Part shown: piece by piece, positions 1 to 7,142 of the stretch
How positions within the stretch are numbered: position 1 is the stretch's first letter
How the letters are laid out: every line of letters begins with the position of its first letter
Assembly: GCF_934424005.1 (NCBI RefSeq)
Contig: NZ_CAKRXI010000035.1
Location: forward strand, 1 to 32,749
Source of the DNA: an uncultured Blautia sp.
GTDB taxonomy: Bacteria > Bacillota > Clostridia > Lachnospirales > Lachnospiraceae
Direction: 5' to 3'
DNA: 32,749 nucleotides
The notes under the pieces: model-generated
Seen by the model: the letters and a program-made list of their open reading frames with translations, nothing else
Databases searched by the model: none
What the model was told of the DNA's origin: nothing
Position numbers and translations under genes: made by a program

Positions 1-77
1 ATTGAAACCGCCGTGTACCGAACGGTACGCACGGTGGTGTGAGAGGACGGCGGTTAGTCACCGCCTCCTACTCGATT
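1..77 (+). mobile_element. Group II intron 3' end (domains V and VI), class C type
   Basis: Positions 7-38 fold as a textbook domain V. An 8-bp lower stem (7-14 with 31-38) carries a G10-U35 wobble inside a C9-G10-C11 triad. A two-base bulge (29-30) separates it from a 5-bp upper stem (15-19 with 24-28) closed by a GAAC tetraloop. The CGC triad, rather than AGC, is the bacterial class C variant. Positions 41-73 fold as a short domain VI with A70 bulged opposite A44, the expected branch adenosine. The 3' splice site should therefore lie 7-8 nt beyond A70, near 77. The rest of the intron, including any reverse transcriptase gene, lies left of the window. The fold was worked out by hand. Confidence 0.85.
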
Positions 78-409
78 CAGCGAAAAACAGTCTGTACCAA
101 TATCATATACAAAACAGTTCCACCACCAATACTCAGCAGTGTACTTTTTTTCCATTTATGAATTAATACGATAAAAACGATTGCAATGACTTCCGGCAGG
201 CCATGCGTACTGTTTGCAGGCACATCCTTCAGACAATAGATTACGAGAAGTCCGATTGCCGCATACGGAAGTACTGTTCCAAGATATTTGACAAATTCCG
301 GCGGATTTTTACCTTCCGGAAAAATGATAAACGGGATAAATCGTGTTGCCATTGTTCCAAGAACAACAGCAGCAATCGTGATGATTGCCTGTGTTGTTGT
401 CATAGTCAT
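77..409 (-). CDS. azlD: AzlD-family branched-chain amino acid export subunit
   Basis: This 110-residue hydrophobic protein has about four predicted membrane segments and the usual AzlD size. Family members pair with AzlC to export branched-chain amino acids and analogues such as 4-azaleucine. The gene starts inside the end of azlC (ATGA overlap at 406-409), so the two are translationally coupled. The family-typical C-terminal segment (LYMILVQ) is intact, so the protein is probably complete. Its TGA stop lies at 77-79, at the predicted 3' boundary of the group II intron, so the last codons or the stop may derive from the insertion junction. Confidence 0.88.
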   Translation of the reverse strand: MTMTTTQAIITIAAVVLGTMATRFIPFIIFPEGKNPPEFVKYLGTVLPYAAIGLLVIYCLKDVPANSTHGLPEVIAIVFIVLIHKWKKSTLLSIGGGTVLYMILVQTVFR

Positions 410-1104
410 TTTGCAGCCACCTCCGGTTTCTTACTGAATCTGCGTTCGGCTGAGAAGGTCACGATAATAAAGATCATAGCCGGAACAATAAAATTGCTGC
501 TTCCGAAGATCAGAAGGCAGACAGCAGAACAAATCAGTCCTACCAGAGCCGGACGGTGATCTTTGGCTTCTTCCCATTGGTTCAGGAACATAACGACAAA
601 CAGTGCAGTCATGACAAATTCGATTCCAGTCGTGTCAAAATGAATCGCATATCCTAAGAGTGCGCCTGCTGTAGCGGCGAATACCCAGTAAATTTGGTTT
701 AACAGGTTGACAAAAAACATGAACCACCCACGATCCACATCGTCCGGAGGTGTTACTGTACAGTTGACGGTGAAGGATTCATCACACATGCCGAAGATCA
801 GGTAGAATTTTTTCCAGCCGGTATTTTTGTATTTATCCAGCATGGAGAGTCCATAAAATAAATGTCTCGCATTGACCATCAGTGCCAGAAAAAATGCGGC
901 GAACGGATTAAATGCCGACAGCAGAAGATTTGCCGTTACGAATTCCATAGATCCCGCAAAGATAAACATACTCATAAAGAATGGATACCATACGGAAAAG
1001 CCTTTGCTCTGCATCATAAATCCGTAGGACATTCCGAGGAAAAGAAAACCGATACCGATAGGTATTGTGTATGGAAATGCGGCTTTAAATGCTTTTTTCT
1101 TCAT
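406..1104 (-). CDS. azlC: AzlC-family branched-chain amino acid permease
   Basis: This 232-residue integral membrane protein opens with the family-typical stretch around [19 protein letters not shown] and is hydrophobic through most of its length. AzlC is the large subunit of the two-component exporter for branched-chain amino acids. A good ribosome site (AAGGAG, minus strand, about 1115-1120) precedes the ATG. It overlaps azlD by 4 nt and is divergent from padR at 1206, with only about 100 AT-rich bases shared as promoter space. Control by the adjacent PadR protein is possible but not shown. Confidence 0.9.
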   Translation of the reverse strand: MKKKAFKAAFPYTIPIGIGFLFLGMSYGFMMQSKGFSVWYPFFMSMFIFAGSMEFVTANLLLSAFNPFAAFFLALMVNARHLFYGLSMLDKYKNTGWKKFYLIFGMCDESFTVNCTVTPPDDVDRGWFMFFVNLLNQIYWVFAATAGALLGYAIHFDTTGIEFVMTALFVVMFLNQWEEAKDHRPALVGLICSAVCLLIFGSSNFIVPAMIFIIVTFSAERRFSKKPEVAAK

Positions 1105-1119
1105 TAGTAAAAAAACTCC

Positions 1120-1172
1120 TTGACTTTTTAAATAAATATGTATATATTCTATATATAAAATTTTTATATATA
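1120..1172 (+). promoter_or_regulatory. Sigma-A promoter and palindromic operator for the padR operon
   Basis: TTGACT (1120-1125), a 17-bp spacer and TATATT (1143-1148) form a good sigma-A promoter. Just downstream, 1150-1160 and 1162-1172 are perfect 11-base inverted arms (TATATATAAAA and its complement) around one central base, covering the expected transcription start. PadR regulators bind AT-rich dyads in their own promoters, so this is the likely autoregulatory operator. The palindrome is seen directly; binding is inferred. Confidence 0.7.
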
Positions 1173-1205
1173 ATTATTTTACATATTATTTATGGAGGTG
1201 ATCGG

Positions 1206-1523
1206 ATGTATTATCCCGTATCAGCATTACTTATAGAGTTTCTGATTCTGTCCGTTGTGGAATCGCAGGATTCATACGGATATGAGATCAGCCAGACCGT
1301 CAAGATCGTGGCTGATATCAAAGAATCCACTCTATATCCCATCTTGAAAAAGCTTGAGAAAAACGGTTATCTCACAACCTATTCCCAGGAATTTCAGGGA
1401 CGTAAACGCAAATATTATTCTATCACTGATTCCGGTAAAGAACAACTGGTGTATCTCAATAAAGAATGGATTTCCTACAGAGATACAATTGATGGGATCA
1501 TTGAAGGGAGGATTCGAAATTGA
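1206..1523 (+). CDS. PadR-family transcriptional regulator
   Basis: This 105-residue winged-helix protein has the PadR core: an N-terminal helix (SALLIEFLILSVV), the GYEI motif, a recognition region (ESTLYPILKKLEKNGYL) and the wing (GRKRKYYSITDSG). ATG 1206 is chosen because TGGAGGTG lies just upstream; an in-frame start at 1089 would sit before the promoter. The downstream DUF1700 gene starts on an overlapping TTGA. Small PadR proteins next to DUF1700/DUF4097 genes are a recurrent Firmicutes arrangement linked to envelope stress or antimicrobial response. Confidence 0.92.
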   Translation: MYYPVSALLIEFLILSVVESQDSYGYEISQTVKIVADIKESTLYPILKKLEKNGYLTTYSQEFQGRKRKYYSITDSGKEQLVYLNKEWISYRDTIDGIIEGRIRN

Positions 1524-2128
1524 CCAGGGAAGAATATATGACTAAATTGCAGAAATATCTTCGTAAACTTCCGAAACAGGATTATGATGATGCGATTGAG
1601 TATTTTAATGAATATTTCAGTGATACAGATGAAGAAGGTCAGCAGAGACTGATGGAGGAGCTTGGTACTCCGAAGGAAGCGGCTGCGGACCTGATGTATA
1701 ACCTTCTGGATCGGAAGATTCAGGAACAGGATGAGAGTGGTGAAGAGAAAAAGAGTAAAAAAGGAATCACGCTGCTGGCTGTTTTAGCTATCATGTCAAC
1801 ACCTGTGACCGTTCCACTTTTTATCGCAATGCTTGCAGTGCTTCTGGCAGCAGCAATCTGTGTTGTCTGTGTGATCTTCAGTGACTTTATTGCAGCATTC
1901 AGTATTTTACTGGTGGGTGGCAAGCTGTTGCTCAGAGGACTTGTTTCCTTCCCATACTCTTTATCAGGTGCGCTGATGATCACAGGATGTGGGTTACTTG
2001 GAATTGGATGCGCAATCCTGCTGTATCTCCTTGGAATCTATCTCTGCAAATGGACTGGTATGCTTCTTGTTATGCTTGCACGGACAATAGCTGGAAAGAG
2101 GGGTAAGAATCATGAAAAAAACAAATAA
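1520..2128 (+). CDS. DUF1700 / HAAS-domain membrane protein
   Basis: The protein has 202 residues. Residues 1-65 form the charged helical HAAS/DUF1700 domain (REEYMTKLQKYLRKLP, then the EELGTPKEAA motif). A lysine-rich linker follows, then several hydrophobic segments from about residue 75 to 190. It starts with TTG at 1520, inside the padR stop, with GGGAGG at 1506-1511 as ribosome site. HAAS proteins usually sit between a PadR regulator and a DUF4097 protein, as here, and are thought to act at the membrane. The precise role is unknown. Confidence 0.85.
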   Translation: MTREEYMTKLQKYLRKLPKQDYDDAIEYFNEYFSDTDEEGQQRLMEELGTPKEAAADLMYNLLDRKIQEQDESGEEKKSKKGITLLAVLAIMSTPVTVPLFIAMLAVLLAAAICVVCVIFSDFIAAFSILLVGGKLLLRGLVSFPYSLSGALMITGCGLLGIGCAILLYLLGIYLCKWTGMLLVMLARTIAGKRGKNHEKNK

Positions 2129-3053
2129 ACGTTTGCTGGCTGCAGGTGGCATCCTCTGCGCAACAGGAGTCCTGTTTTTTGGAATTGGTGTTGCATCCGG
2201 TGGTAAAAATTATGTAAAAACAGCGGATCTGAACAGAATCAGTGGAAACGCAATGATGGATTCCAGTGACAGCCATGTGATTTTAAGTAAGACTAAGATC
2301 AATGCATTTTCTTCTGTGAATGTTGACCTTCGAAATCTTGATCTGGATGTAAAAGAATCTGACGATGAAAACTTTTACATTGCATACAATATCGAGACAA
2401 ATAACGGAATGCTGCCTCTTTCCTATCAGGTACAGGATGATACTCTGAATATCGTAGAGAAAAAAGGAAATGAATCATATTCATATATTCATATCGATAT
2501 CAATTTTCTTCAGGAAATGCTCGGTCAGAGTCATGTAATTGAGAATTCGAATAAAGTGACTGTCTATATTCCAAAGAAAAACGACATGAGTAGTTTTTCC
2601 TGTAAGATGGGATATGGTGATTTAGACATTGAATCATTGAATGCCAGACAGGCAGTGATCCAGAATGACGATGGTGATATTAAAATTGCGAGAGGTACAT
2701 TTAAAAATCTCGGGTTGAAAGATGATCTTGGTGATCTGAAGATTAAAGATGTTACATTTTCCAATAGTCAGATTGAAATGGCTGATGGTGATATACAAGC
2801 CGAGAATGTCACATTTACCGGTAAGAATGAGATTTGCAGCAGCCTTGGTGATATTACACTCAGCATTCCGAAAGAAACACTTGCGGATCTTTCTGTAGAG
2901 GCAGAAGCAAGTGAGATCAATGTACCGGAGAAACTCGGTAAAGTGATGACTGATGAGGATGATGAACAGATTGTTGACTCTGAAAATAAAACACAGAATT
3001 CCCTCGAAATTAAGAGCGATGATGGGGATATAACGATTAAAGCTGCGAAATAA
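2112..3053 (+). CDS. DUF4097-family envelope protein
   Basis: This 313-residue protein has one N-terminal membrane or signal segment (about residues 8-30). The rest is beta-rich and repetitive, with recurring G-D-[IL] turns (GDLDIES, DGDIKIARG, GDLKIKD, DGDIQAENV, GDITLSIP, DGDITIKA) typical of the DUF4097 beta-solenoid. It overlaps the DUF1700 gene by 17 nt, and GAGGGG precedes the ATG. It is probably anchored in the membrane with the solenoid outside. Family members act in envelope homeostasis without a defined biochemical activity. Confidence 0.85.
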   Translation: MKKTNKRLLAAGGILCATGVLFFGIGVASGGKNYVKTADLNRISGNAMMDSSDSHVILSKTKINAFSSVNVDLRNLDLDVKESDDENFYIAYNIETNNGMLPLSYQVQDDTLNIVEKKGNESYSYIHIDINFLQEMLGQSHVIENSNKVTVYIPKKNDMSSFSCKMGYGDLDIESLNARQAVIQNDDGDIKIARGTFKNLGLKDDLGDLKIKDVTFSNSQIEMADGDIQAENVTFTGKNEICSSLGDITLSIPKETLADLSVEAEASEINVPEKLGKVMTDEDDEQIVDSENKTQNSLEIKSDDGDITIKAAK

Positions 3054-3070
3054 TTTTATGCAAATTGTTA

Positions 3071-3099
3071 TTGAAAAAAAAGAACTTGTAGCATATAAT
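3071..3099 (+). promoter_or_regulatory. Sigma-A promoter of the antitoxin RNA
   Basis: TTGAAA (3071-3076), a 17-bp spacer and a perfect TATAAT (3094-3099) make a strong promoter. It reads toward the toxin gene with no ribosome site or reading frame downstream, predicting a non-coding transcript starting near 3106. Confidence 0.8.
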
Positions 3100-3105
3100 A
3101 TGCTT

Positions 3106-3222
3106 AACAAGGCAGTCGGAAGGTGAGTGCCATCACCCGACCCGGCGAAATAAATACTAAGTTATCATAGAGATAGCCGTACCTAAACTTTACCAGAGAG
3201 CAGGACGGCTATTTCTTATGTG
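3106..3222 (+). ncRNA. RatA-like antisense RNA antitoxin
   Basis: The predicted transcript begins near 3106. It folds a 5' hairpin (3115-3141, nested GTCG/CGAC and GGTGA/TCACC). It ends at a hairpin whose arms ATAGCCGT and ACGGCTAT close around 3172-3212, followed by a T-rich run. Its 3' part runs through the transcript end and the last codons of the convergent Hol-Tox mRNA, as RatA does with txpA in Bacillus subtilis. Ends are estimated from promoter and hairpin positions. I do not recognise the sequence as a named RNA family. Confidence 0.6.
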
Positions 3223-3292
3223 TGTAAGTCAAAATTGTGACGATTAGTAAAGCGGTAGTAAGTATGATTTGCAATTCTTCATATGTACTCAT
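3209..3292 (-). CDS. Hol-Tox type I toxin peptide (27 aa)
   Basis: The ATG at 3292 encodes 27 residues: MSTYEEL, one hydrophobic helix, and a basic THKK tail. This matches the putative holin-like toxin (Hol-Tox) family, which begins M-[ST]-T-Y-E and carries one membrane span. AAGGGTG precedes the start at good spacing. The frame stays open upstream to 3430, but only this ATG has a ribosome site. The peptide should insert in the membrane, and its mRNA converges on the antisense RNA at 3106-3222. It is adjacent to, but opposite in strand from, the MNT/HEPN pair. Confidence 0.8.
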   Translation of the reverse strand: MSTYEELQIILTTALLIVTILTYTHKK

Positions 3293-3373
3293 AATAATCA
3301 CCCTTTCTGTAAGGCTCAGATTAGATGAGAGCACGTCCCCCAGCTGCCTGGGTAAGCATATTAAATTACGAAA

Positions 3374-3383
3374 AGTATAGCAC
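3374..3383 (-). promoter_or_regulatory. Extended -10 of the toxin gene
   Basis: On the minus strand GTGCTATACT gives TGC followed by TATACT, an extended -10, about 80 bp upstream of the toxin ATG. No good -35 is visible. It predicts a long 5' leader of roughly 75 nt on the toxin mRNA. Confidence 0.5.
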
Positions 3384-3447
3384 AGAGAGTTCCCTGATTT
3401 TGTCGAAAACAGTCGAAAGATAATGGGCATATGTGAGACAATTCTAT

Positions 3448-3476
3448 TTCAGAAACCGTTTGAAATCTGTTATAAT
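3448..3476 (+). promoter_or_regulatory. Promoter of the MNT/HEPN operon
   Basis: TTCAGA (3448-3453), a 17-bp spacer and TATAAT (3471-3476) lie 22 bp upstream of the MNT start codon. The -10 is perfect; the -35 matches 4 of 6 bases. Confidence 0.6.
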
Positions 3477-3498
3477 GAGAAAAGATAAGGAGAAAGTT

Positions 3499-3786
3499 AT
3501 GCGAGTCGATGAAGTTATAGCAGAAATTACACAGAGATGCAGGAGATATGGTGCACAGAAAATAATCCTGTTTGGGTCCAGAGCAAAGGGCACCGCAACA
3601 GAACGCAGTGATATTGATATTGCAGTGTCTGGTGTTGCATCATGTGATATTTTTGAACTGGAGGAAGCTCTGGAAGATATTCCAACATTGTATACAATTG
3701 ATCTTGTTGATCTTGATACCTGTAAAAATCAGTTATTGCTGGAGGACATTAAACAATATGGACGAGAAATTTATAAGAAGATTTGA
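3499..3786 (+). CDS. MNT-type nucleotidyltransferase (antitoxin-like)
   Basis: This 95-residue minimal nucleotidyltransferase has the signature GS-x10-DxD (G26, S27, D38, D40; FGSRAKG then SDIDIAV). ATG 3499 is chosen because AAGGAGAAA precedes it; an upstream in-frame start at 3433 has no ribosome site and precedes the promoter. In known MNT/HEPN systems the MNT enzyme adds AMP to a tyrosine of the HEPN toxin and neutralises it. The 29-nt overlap with the next gene fits a paired operon. No further transferase domains are present. Confidence 0.88.
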   Translation: MRVDEVIAEITQRCRRYGAQKIILFGSRAKGTATERSDIDIAVSGVASCDIFELEEALEDIPTLYTIDLVDLDTCKNQLLLEDIKQYGREIYKKI

Positions 3787-4168
3787 ATCATTTCAAAACT
3801 CCCTGGATTCTCTGGCAGAAGCCAGAGAGCGTGATTTATCAGATTCGTTTGTACTCAGTGGAACCAGTGCAAAATTCAGTATTACGTTTGATCTGGCATG
3901 GAAAGTCATGAAAGATATTCTGGTACAGTATTATGCAATCACAGGTTTTGTTACAGGTTCTCCCAGAGAAGTACTGAAGCAGTCTTTTAAGGCTAACCTG
4001 ATCACAGGTGATGAATGGATTGATATGCTGAAGATAAGAAATCAACTTGCATATGACTACGATGGTGTAATTGTGAAAGAGCACTGCCAGACAATCATTC
4101 ATCTGTATATTGATAAATTATATGATTTTAAAACAGTGGTTGAAGAACTATTAGGAGAAAATATTTAA
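3758..4168 (+). CDS. HEPN-like partner, HI0074 nucleotidyltransferase-substrate-binding family
   Basis: This 136-residue all-helical protein has the HI0074/HEPN layout: a helix around FRRFESFQNSL, then FDLAWKVMKDIL, and a late motif RNQLAYDYD (R94 to D102). HEPN RNases need R-x4-6-H in this motif and many have R-N-x3-H-x-Y. Here R94, N95 and Y101 are kept, but the His position (99) is Tyr. The ATG at 3758 lies inside the MNT gene, giving tight coupling. It may be a catalytically dead HEPN scaffold, or a target whose tyrosines are modified by MNT. Confidence 0.8.
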   Translation: MDEKFIRRFESFQNSLDSLAEARERDLSDSFVLSGTSAKFSITFDLAWKVMKDILVQYYAITGFVTGSPREVLKQSFKANLITGDEWIDMLKIRNQLAYDYDGVIVKEHCQTIIHLYIDKLYDFKTVVEELLGENI

Positions 4169-4187
4169 AATAAGGAGGAACATCGAC

Positions 4188-4562
4188 ATGAATTTTCAGT
4201 TTGCACATTACAACTACAATGTTATGGATCTGGATAAATCTATTAAATTCTACGAGGAGGCACTTGGTCTTAAGGAAGTAAGACGTAAAGAAGCCGAGGA
4301 TGGAAGTTTTATCCTTGCATATCTTGGCGATGGAAAGACAGGTTTTGAGCTGGAGCTTACCTGGCTGAGAGACTGGGAAAAAGATCATTATGATCTTGGG
4401 GACAATGAGATCCATCTTGCATTTACGACAGATGATATGGAAGCATCCCATAAGAAACACGAAGAGATGGGATGCATCTGCTTCGAGAATCCGGCAATGG
4501 GCATTTATTTCATCAATGATCCAGATGGATACTGGCTGGAGATCGTACCGGAGAAAATGTAA
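4188..4562 (+). CDS. VOC-family glyoxalase I-like enzyme
   Basis: This 124-residue protein has two beta-alpha-beta-beta-beta modules (residues about 3-57 and 72-122). Putative metal ligands sit at the glyoxalase I positions: H7, E54 or E56, H76 and E118. The modules carry the family motifs NVMDLDKSIKFYEEALGL and DPDGYWLEIV. This suggests a lactoylglutathione lyase-type metalloenzyme, although many Clostridia use other thiols or substrates. AAGGAGG precedes the start. It lies 19 nt after the HEPN gene and 21 nt before ansA, so the genes may be cotranscribed. Confidence 0.88.
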   Translation: MNFQFAHYNYNVMDLDKSIKFYEEALGLKEVRRKEAEDGSFILAYLGDGKTGFELELTWLRDWEKDHYDLGDNEIHLAFTTDDMEASHKKHEEMGCICFENPAMGIYFINDPDGYWLEIVPEKM

Positions 4563-4583
4563 ATAATCATGGAGGTTTCGGGG

Positions 4584-5582
4584 ATGCCAAAGAGAATCCT
4601 GATCGTAAATACCGGAGGGACACTTTCCTCTGTAAAAAGTTCCAATGGACTCGTTCCGGGAATGAGCAGCGGAGATATGCTGGAAGAATTGCGTATGGTT
4701 TCAAAGAATTTGGAATTGGAGACAGAAGACTTTTGTTCTCTGGACAGTTCAAATATTGGACCGGAAGACTGGACCGGACTTGCGAAGCTGATTGCGCAGA
4801 GAAGTTATGATTATCAGGGAATCGTAGTGATTCATGGTACAGACACCCTGGCATATACATCGGCAATGCTGTCTTTTATGCTGCAGAATATTTCGATTCC
4901 AGTCGTTGTGACAGGAAGTCAGCTTTCTATAGCTAATCCGGTAGCGGATGCTCTGGAAAACTGTCGCTGTGGCATTCATATGGCAGCCAGTGGTTATCCT
5001 GGGATTTTTGTTGCATTTAATCGTAAAGTCATGCTTGGCTGCAGAGCATCTAAAGTGCGTACCATGAGCTTTGATGCATTTGAAAGCATCAATTATCCAT
5101 ATGTAGGAGAGATCAGTTCACTCGGACTTCGTGTGTTTGAAAAAAATCTTGTTGAGAAAAAAGGTATTTTCAAACCGCAGACAGCATACTCTGATAAAGT
5201 AGCTCTTTTGAAACTGTATCCGGGAATCAGTCCGGAGATTCTGGATATGTATTATGACAAAGGTTATAAAGCAGTCTATATTGAAGGCTTTGGACTGGGT
5301 GGCATGCCGTTCCTGAAGAATGATTTTACCGGTAAAGTCGGGGAAGTGATTGAGAAGGGAATGCTGGTGCTGGCCGGAAGTCAGTGCCGTTACGAGGGCA
5401 GTAATCTGTCTGTTTACGAGACAGGACGCCTTGCACTGGAAAAAGGTGTGATTCAGGCATATGATATGACAACGGAAGCAGCTATGACGAAACTTATGTG
5501 GGTGCTTGGTCAGACGAATGACCTTCGGGAAATGAAAGAATATTTTTCTATGGATATTGCCGGAGAAGTGAATATAAAATAA
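4584..5582 (+). CDS. ansA: Type I L-asparaginase
   Basis: This 332-residue protein has both asparaginase signatures. The first is TGGT with catalytic T13 near the N-terminus (VNTGGTLSS). The second is HGTDT at residues 84-88 with T86 and D87. Length and absence of a signal peptide indicate a cytoplasmic type I enzyme that hydrolyses asparagine to aspartate and ammonia. ATG 4584 is preferred over an ATG 15 nt upstream, because GGAGG (4571-4575) is correctly spaced to 4584 and lies within the longer version. Confidence 0.92.
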   Translation: MPKRILIVNTGGTLSSVKSSNGLVPGMSSGDMLEELRMVSKNLELETEDFCSLDSSNIGPEDWTGLAKLIAQRSYDYQGIVVIHGTDTLAYTSAMLSFMLQNISIPVVVTGSQLSIANPVADALENCRCGIHMAASGYPGIFVAFNRKVMLGCRASKVRTMSFDAFESINYPYVGEISSLGLRVFEKNLVEKKGIFKPQTAYSDKVALLKLYPGISPEILDMYYDKGYKAVYIEGFGLGGMPFLKNDFTGKVGEVIEKGMLVLAGSQCRYEGSNLSVYETGRLALEKGVIQAYDMTTEAAMTKLMWVLGQTNDLREMKEYFSMDIAGEVNIK

Positions 5583-5616
5583 AAATCAAAAATCAGCCGC
5601 TGCATTCGCAGCGGCT
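5581..5616 (-). terminator. Terminator of the amino acid ABC operon
   Basis: AGCCGCTGC (5595-5603) and GCAGCGGCT (5608-5616) form a 9-bp stem with an ATTC loop. On the minus strand a T-rich tail follows (complement of 5581-5594), so it mainly ends the ABC transporter operon. The ansA side lacks a T run. Confidence 0.8.
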
Positions 5617-5624
5617 GAACTTGT

Positions 5625-6371
5625 CTACAGTACTTTATTCAGAAAATCGATAGTTCGAGGTTCTTTTGGATTCAGAAGTACTTCCTGTGGAGTACCTTCT
5701 TCTACGATGTAGCCACCGTCCATGAAAAGAACACGGTCAGCAACTTCTCGTGCAAATCCCATTTCATGAGTTACGATAACCATTGTCATCCCATCAGCTG
5801 CAAGCTGTTTCATAACCTGCAGAACTTCACCGACCATTTCCGGGTCGAGGGCACTGGTAGGTTCATCAAAGAGCATGATATCAGGTGTCATACAGAGTGC
5901 ACGTGCAATTGCTACACGCTGCTTCTGACCACCCGAAAGCTGTTCAGGGTAAGCTTCTGCTTTATCATCCATGCCGACTTTCTTCAGCATGTGGATGGCA
6001 CGTTCCTTAGCTTCCTCCTTGGTTGCTTTTTTCAGTTCCACAGGTGCAAGCATAAGATTCTGTGTGACATTCATATGCGGAAAAAGGTTAAAATGCTGGA
6101 ACACCATACCCACGTTTTCGCGTACTTTGTTGATATCAATATGTTTATCTGTAAGGTTTTTACCGTCTACGATAACTTCACCATCTGTGATTTCTTCCAG
6201 TTTGTTCATACAACGGAGAAAAGTAGACTTTCCGCTTCCGGAAGGTCCGATGATAACGACCACTTCGCCTTCGTGAATGTCGGTGGAGATATCTTTTAAT
6301 ACTTCCAGGGTACCGAAGCTTTTCTTTAAATGTGATACGTGAATTTTGACATTCTCTTTATTTACGGCCAC
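5625..6371 (-). CDS. Polar amino acid ABC transporter ATPase (GlnQ-like)
   Basis: This 248-residue ATPase has Walker [10 protein letters not shown] (42-50), a Q-loop region FQHFNLFPH (91-99), signature LSGGQ (145-149), Walker B IMLFDEP (165-171) and the switch His in VTHEMGF. It matches the polar amino acid (HAAT) import subfamily, GlnQ/HisP type. The start overlaps the permease gene by 14 nt. It energises uptake with the permease at 6358-7029 and the binding protein at 7143-7988. The substrate is not predictable beyond a polar amino acid. Confidence 0.92.
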   Translation of the reverse strand: MAVNKENVKIHVSHLKKSFGTLEVLKDISTDIHEGEVVVIIGPSGSGKSTFLRCMNKLEEITDGEVIVDGKNLTDKHIDINKVRENVGMVFQHFNLFPHMNVTQNLMLAPVELKKATKEEAKERAIHMLKKVGMDDKAEAYPEQLSGGQKQRVAIARALCMTPDIMLFDEPTSALDPEMVGEVLQVMKQLAADGMTMVIVTHEMGFAREVADRVLFMDGGYIVEEGTPQEVLLNPKEPRTIDFLNKVL

Positions 6372-7029
6372 GGTTCAGTCTCCTTTCTACGATTTTGGCT
6401 ACTTTTGATAAGATTGTGATTACGATCAGGTACATAACTGCGACAATACCCCATGTCTGGAAAGACATAAAGGAATTGGCAACAACGTTCTTTGCGGTAT
6501 TGACCAGTTCCGGGAAACCGATAACAGAAAGAATAGAGGTATCTTTCAGTGTGATGATGAACTGGTTGATGATACTTGGAATCATGGTGCGGATTGCCTG
6601 TGGAAGTACAACACGGATCATGGCACGTGAATATGGAAGACCAAGGCTTCTTGCGGCTTCCATCTGTCCGGGATCAACAGACAGGATACCTGCACGGATG
6701 ATCTCTGCCATATAGGCACCACAGTTAAGGGCGAGGCAGACAGTACCGGCCTGGAGTGCTGTAAGTGTGAAATTAAATCCCATCATATTGTTCAGGCAGT
6801 ATGGAACACCGAAATAAATAAAATATGCCAGAACGATCATTGGGACACCACGGATTACGTCAACAAAAATAGAGGATATGATTCTGCATGCTTTGTTTTT
6901 CAGTACACTTAAGAGACCAAAAAACATACCCAGTATACAGGCAAAAAACAGACCACACAGTGCAAGCAGTAAGGTCTGTCCCATAGCAAGAAGCAGCAGG
7001 TTTCCATATCTGGTTATAATCTGGACCAT
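6358..7029 (-). CDS. Amino acid ABC transporter permease (HisM/GlnP type)
   Basis: This 223-residue membrane protein has about five predicted spans. The EAA loop ([24 protein letters not shown] region) contacts the ATPase. Only one permease gene is present, so it probably forms a homodimer, as in GlnP-type importers. AAAGGAG precedes the ATG. The 113-nt gap to the binding-protein gene contains a small hairpin that may lower downstream expression. Confidence 0.92.
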   Translation of the reverse strand: MVQIITRYGNLLLLAMGQTLLLALCGLFFACILGMFFGLLSVLKNKACRIISSIFVDVIRGVPMIVLAYFIYFGVPYCLNNMMGFNFTLTALQAGTVCLALNCGAYMAEIIRAGILSVDPGQMEAARSLGLPYSRAMIRVVLPQAIRTMIPSIINQFIITLKDTSILSVIGFPELVNTAKNVVANSFMSFQTWGIVAVMYLIVITILSKVAKIVERRLNRGRK

Positions 7030-7044
7030 GGAAATCTCCTTTCA

Positions 7045-7070
7045 AAAACAAAGCTGCCACAAAATGCAGC
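7045..7070 (-). terminator. Possible weak intra-operon terminator
   Basis: On the minus strand, GCTGC and GCAGC (7066-7070 and 7053-7057) form a short stem followed by TTTGTTTTTG. Such weak hairpins between binding-protein and permease genes often make the binding protein more abundant. Five base pairs is marginal. Confidence 0.35.
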
Positions 7071-7142
7071 AGCCCTGTAATTCGTGTAGTGTTTTATCTC
7101 AGTCAGAGTTTTGAGTAATCTGGTTAGAACTGAGTTTTAAAA

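Noticed and set aside
203..559. Open frame on the + strand opposite azlD/azlC
   Set aside because: It is antisense to two clear family genes, has no ribosome site, and its Cys/Arg/Lys-rich composition is typical of a shadow frame.
1089..1205. N-terminal extension of the PadR protein to an ATG at 1089
   Set aside because: It would start upstream of the promoter, overlaps azlC, and encodes a non-PadR hydrophobic stretch. The ATG at 1206 has a strong ribosome site.
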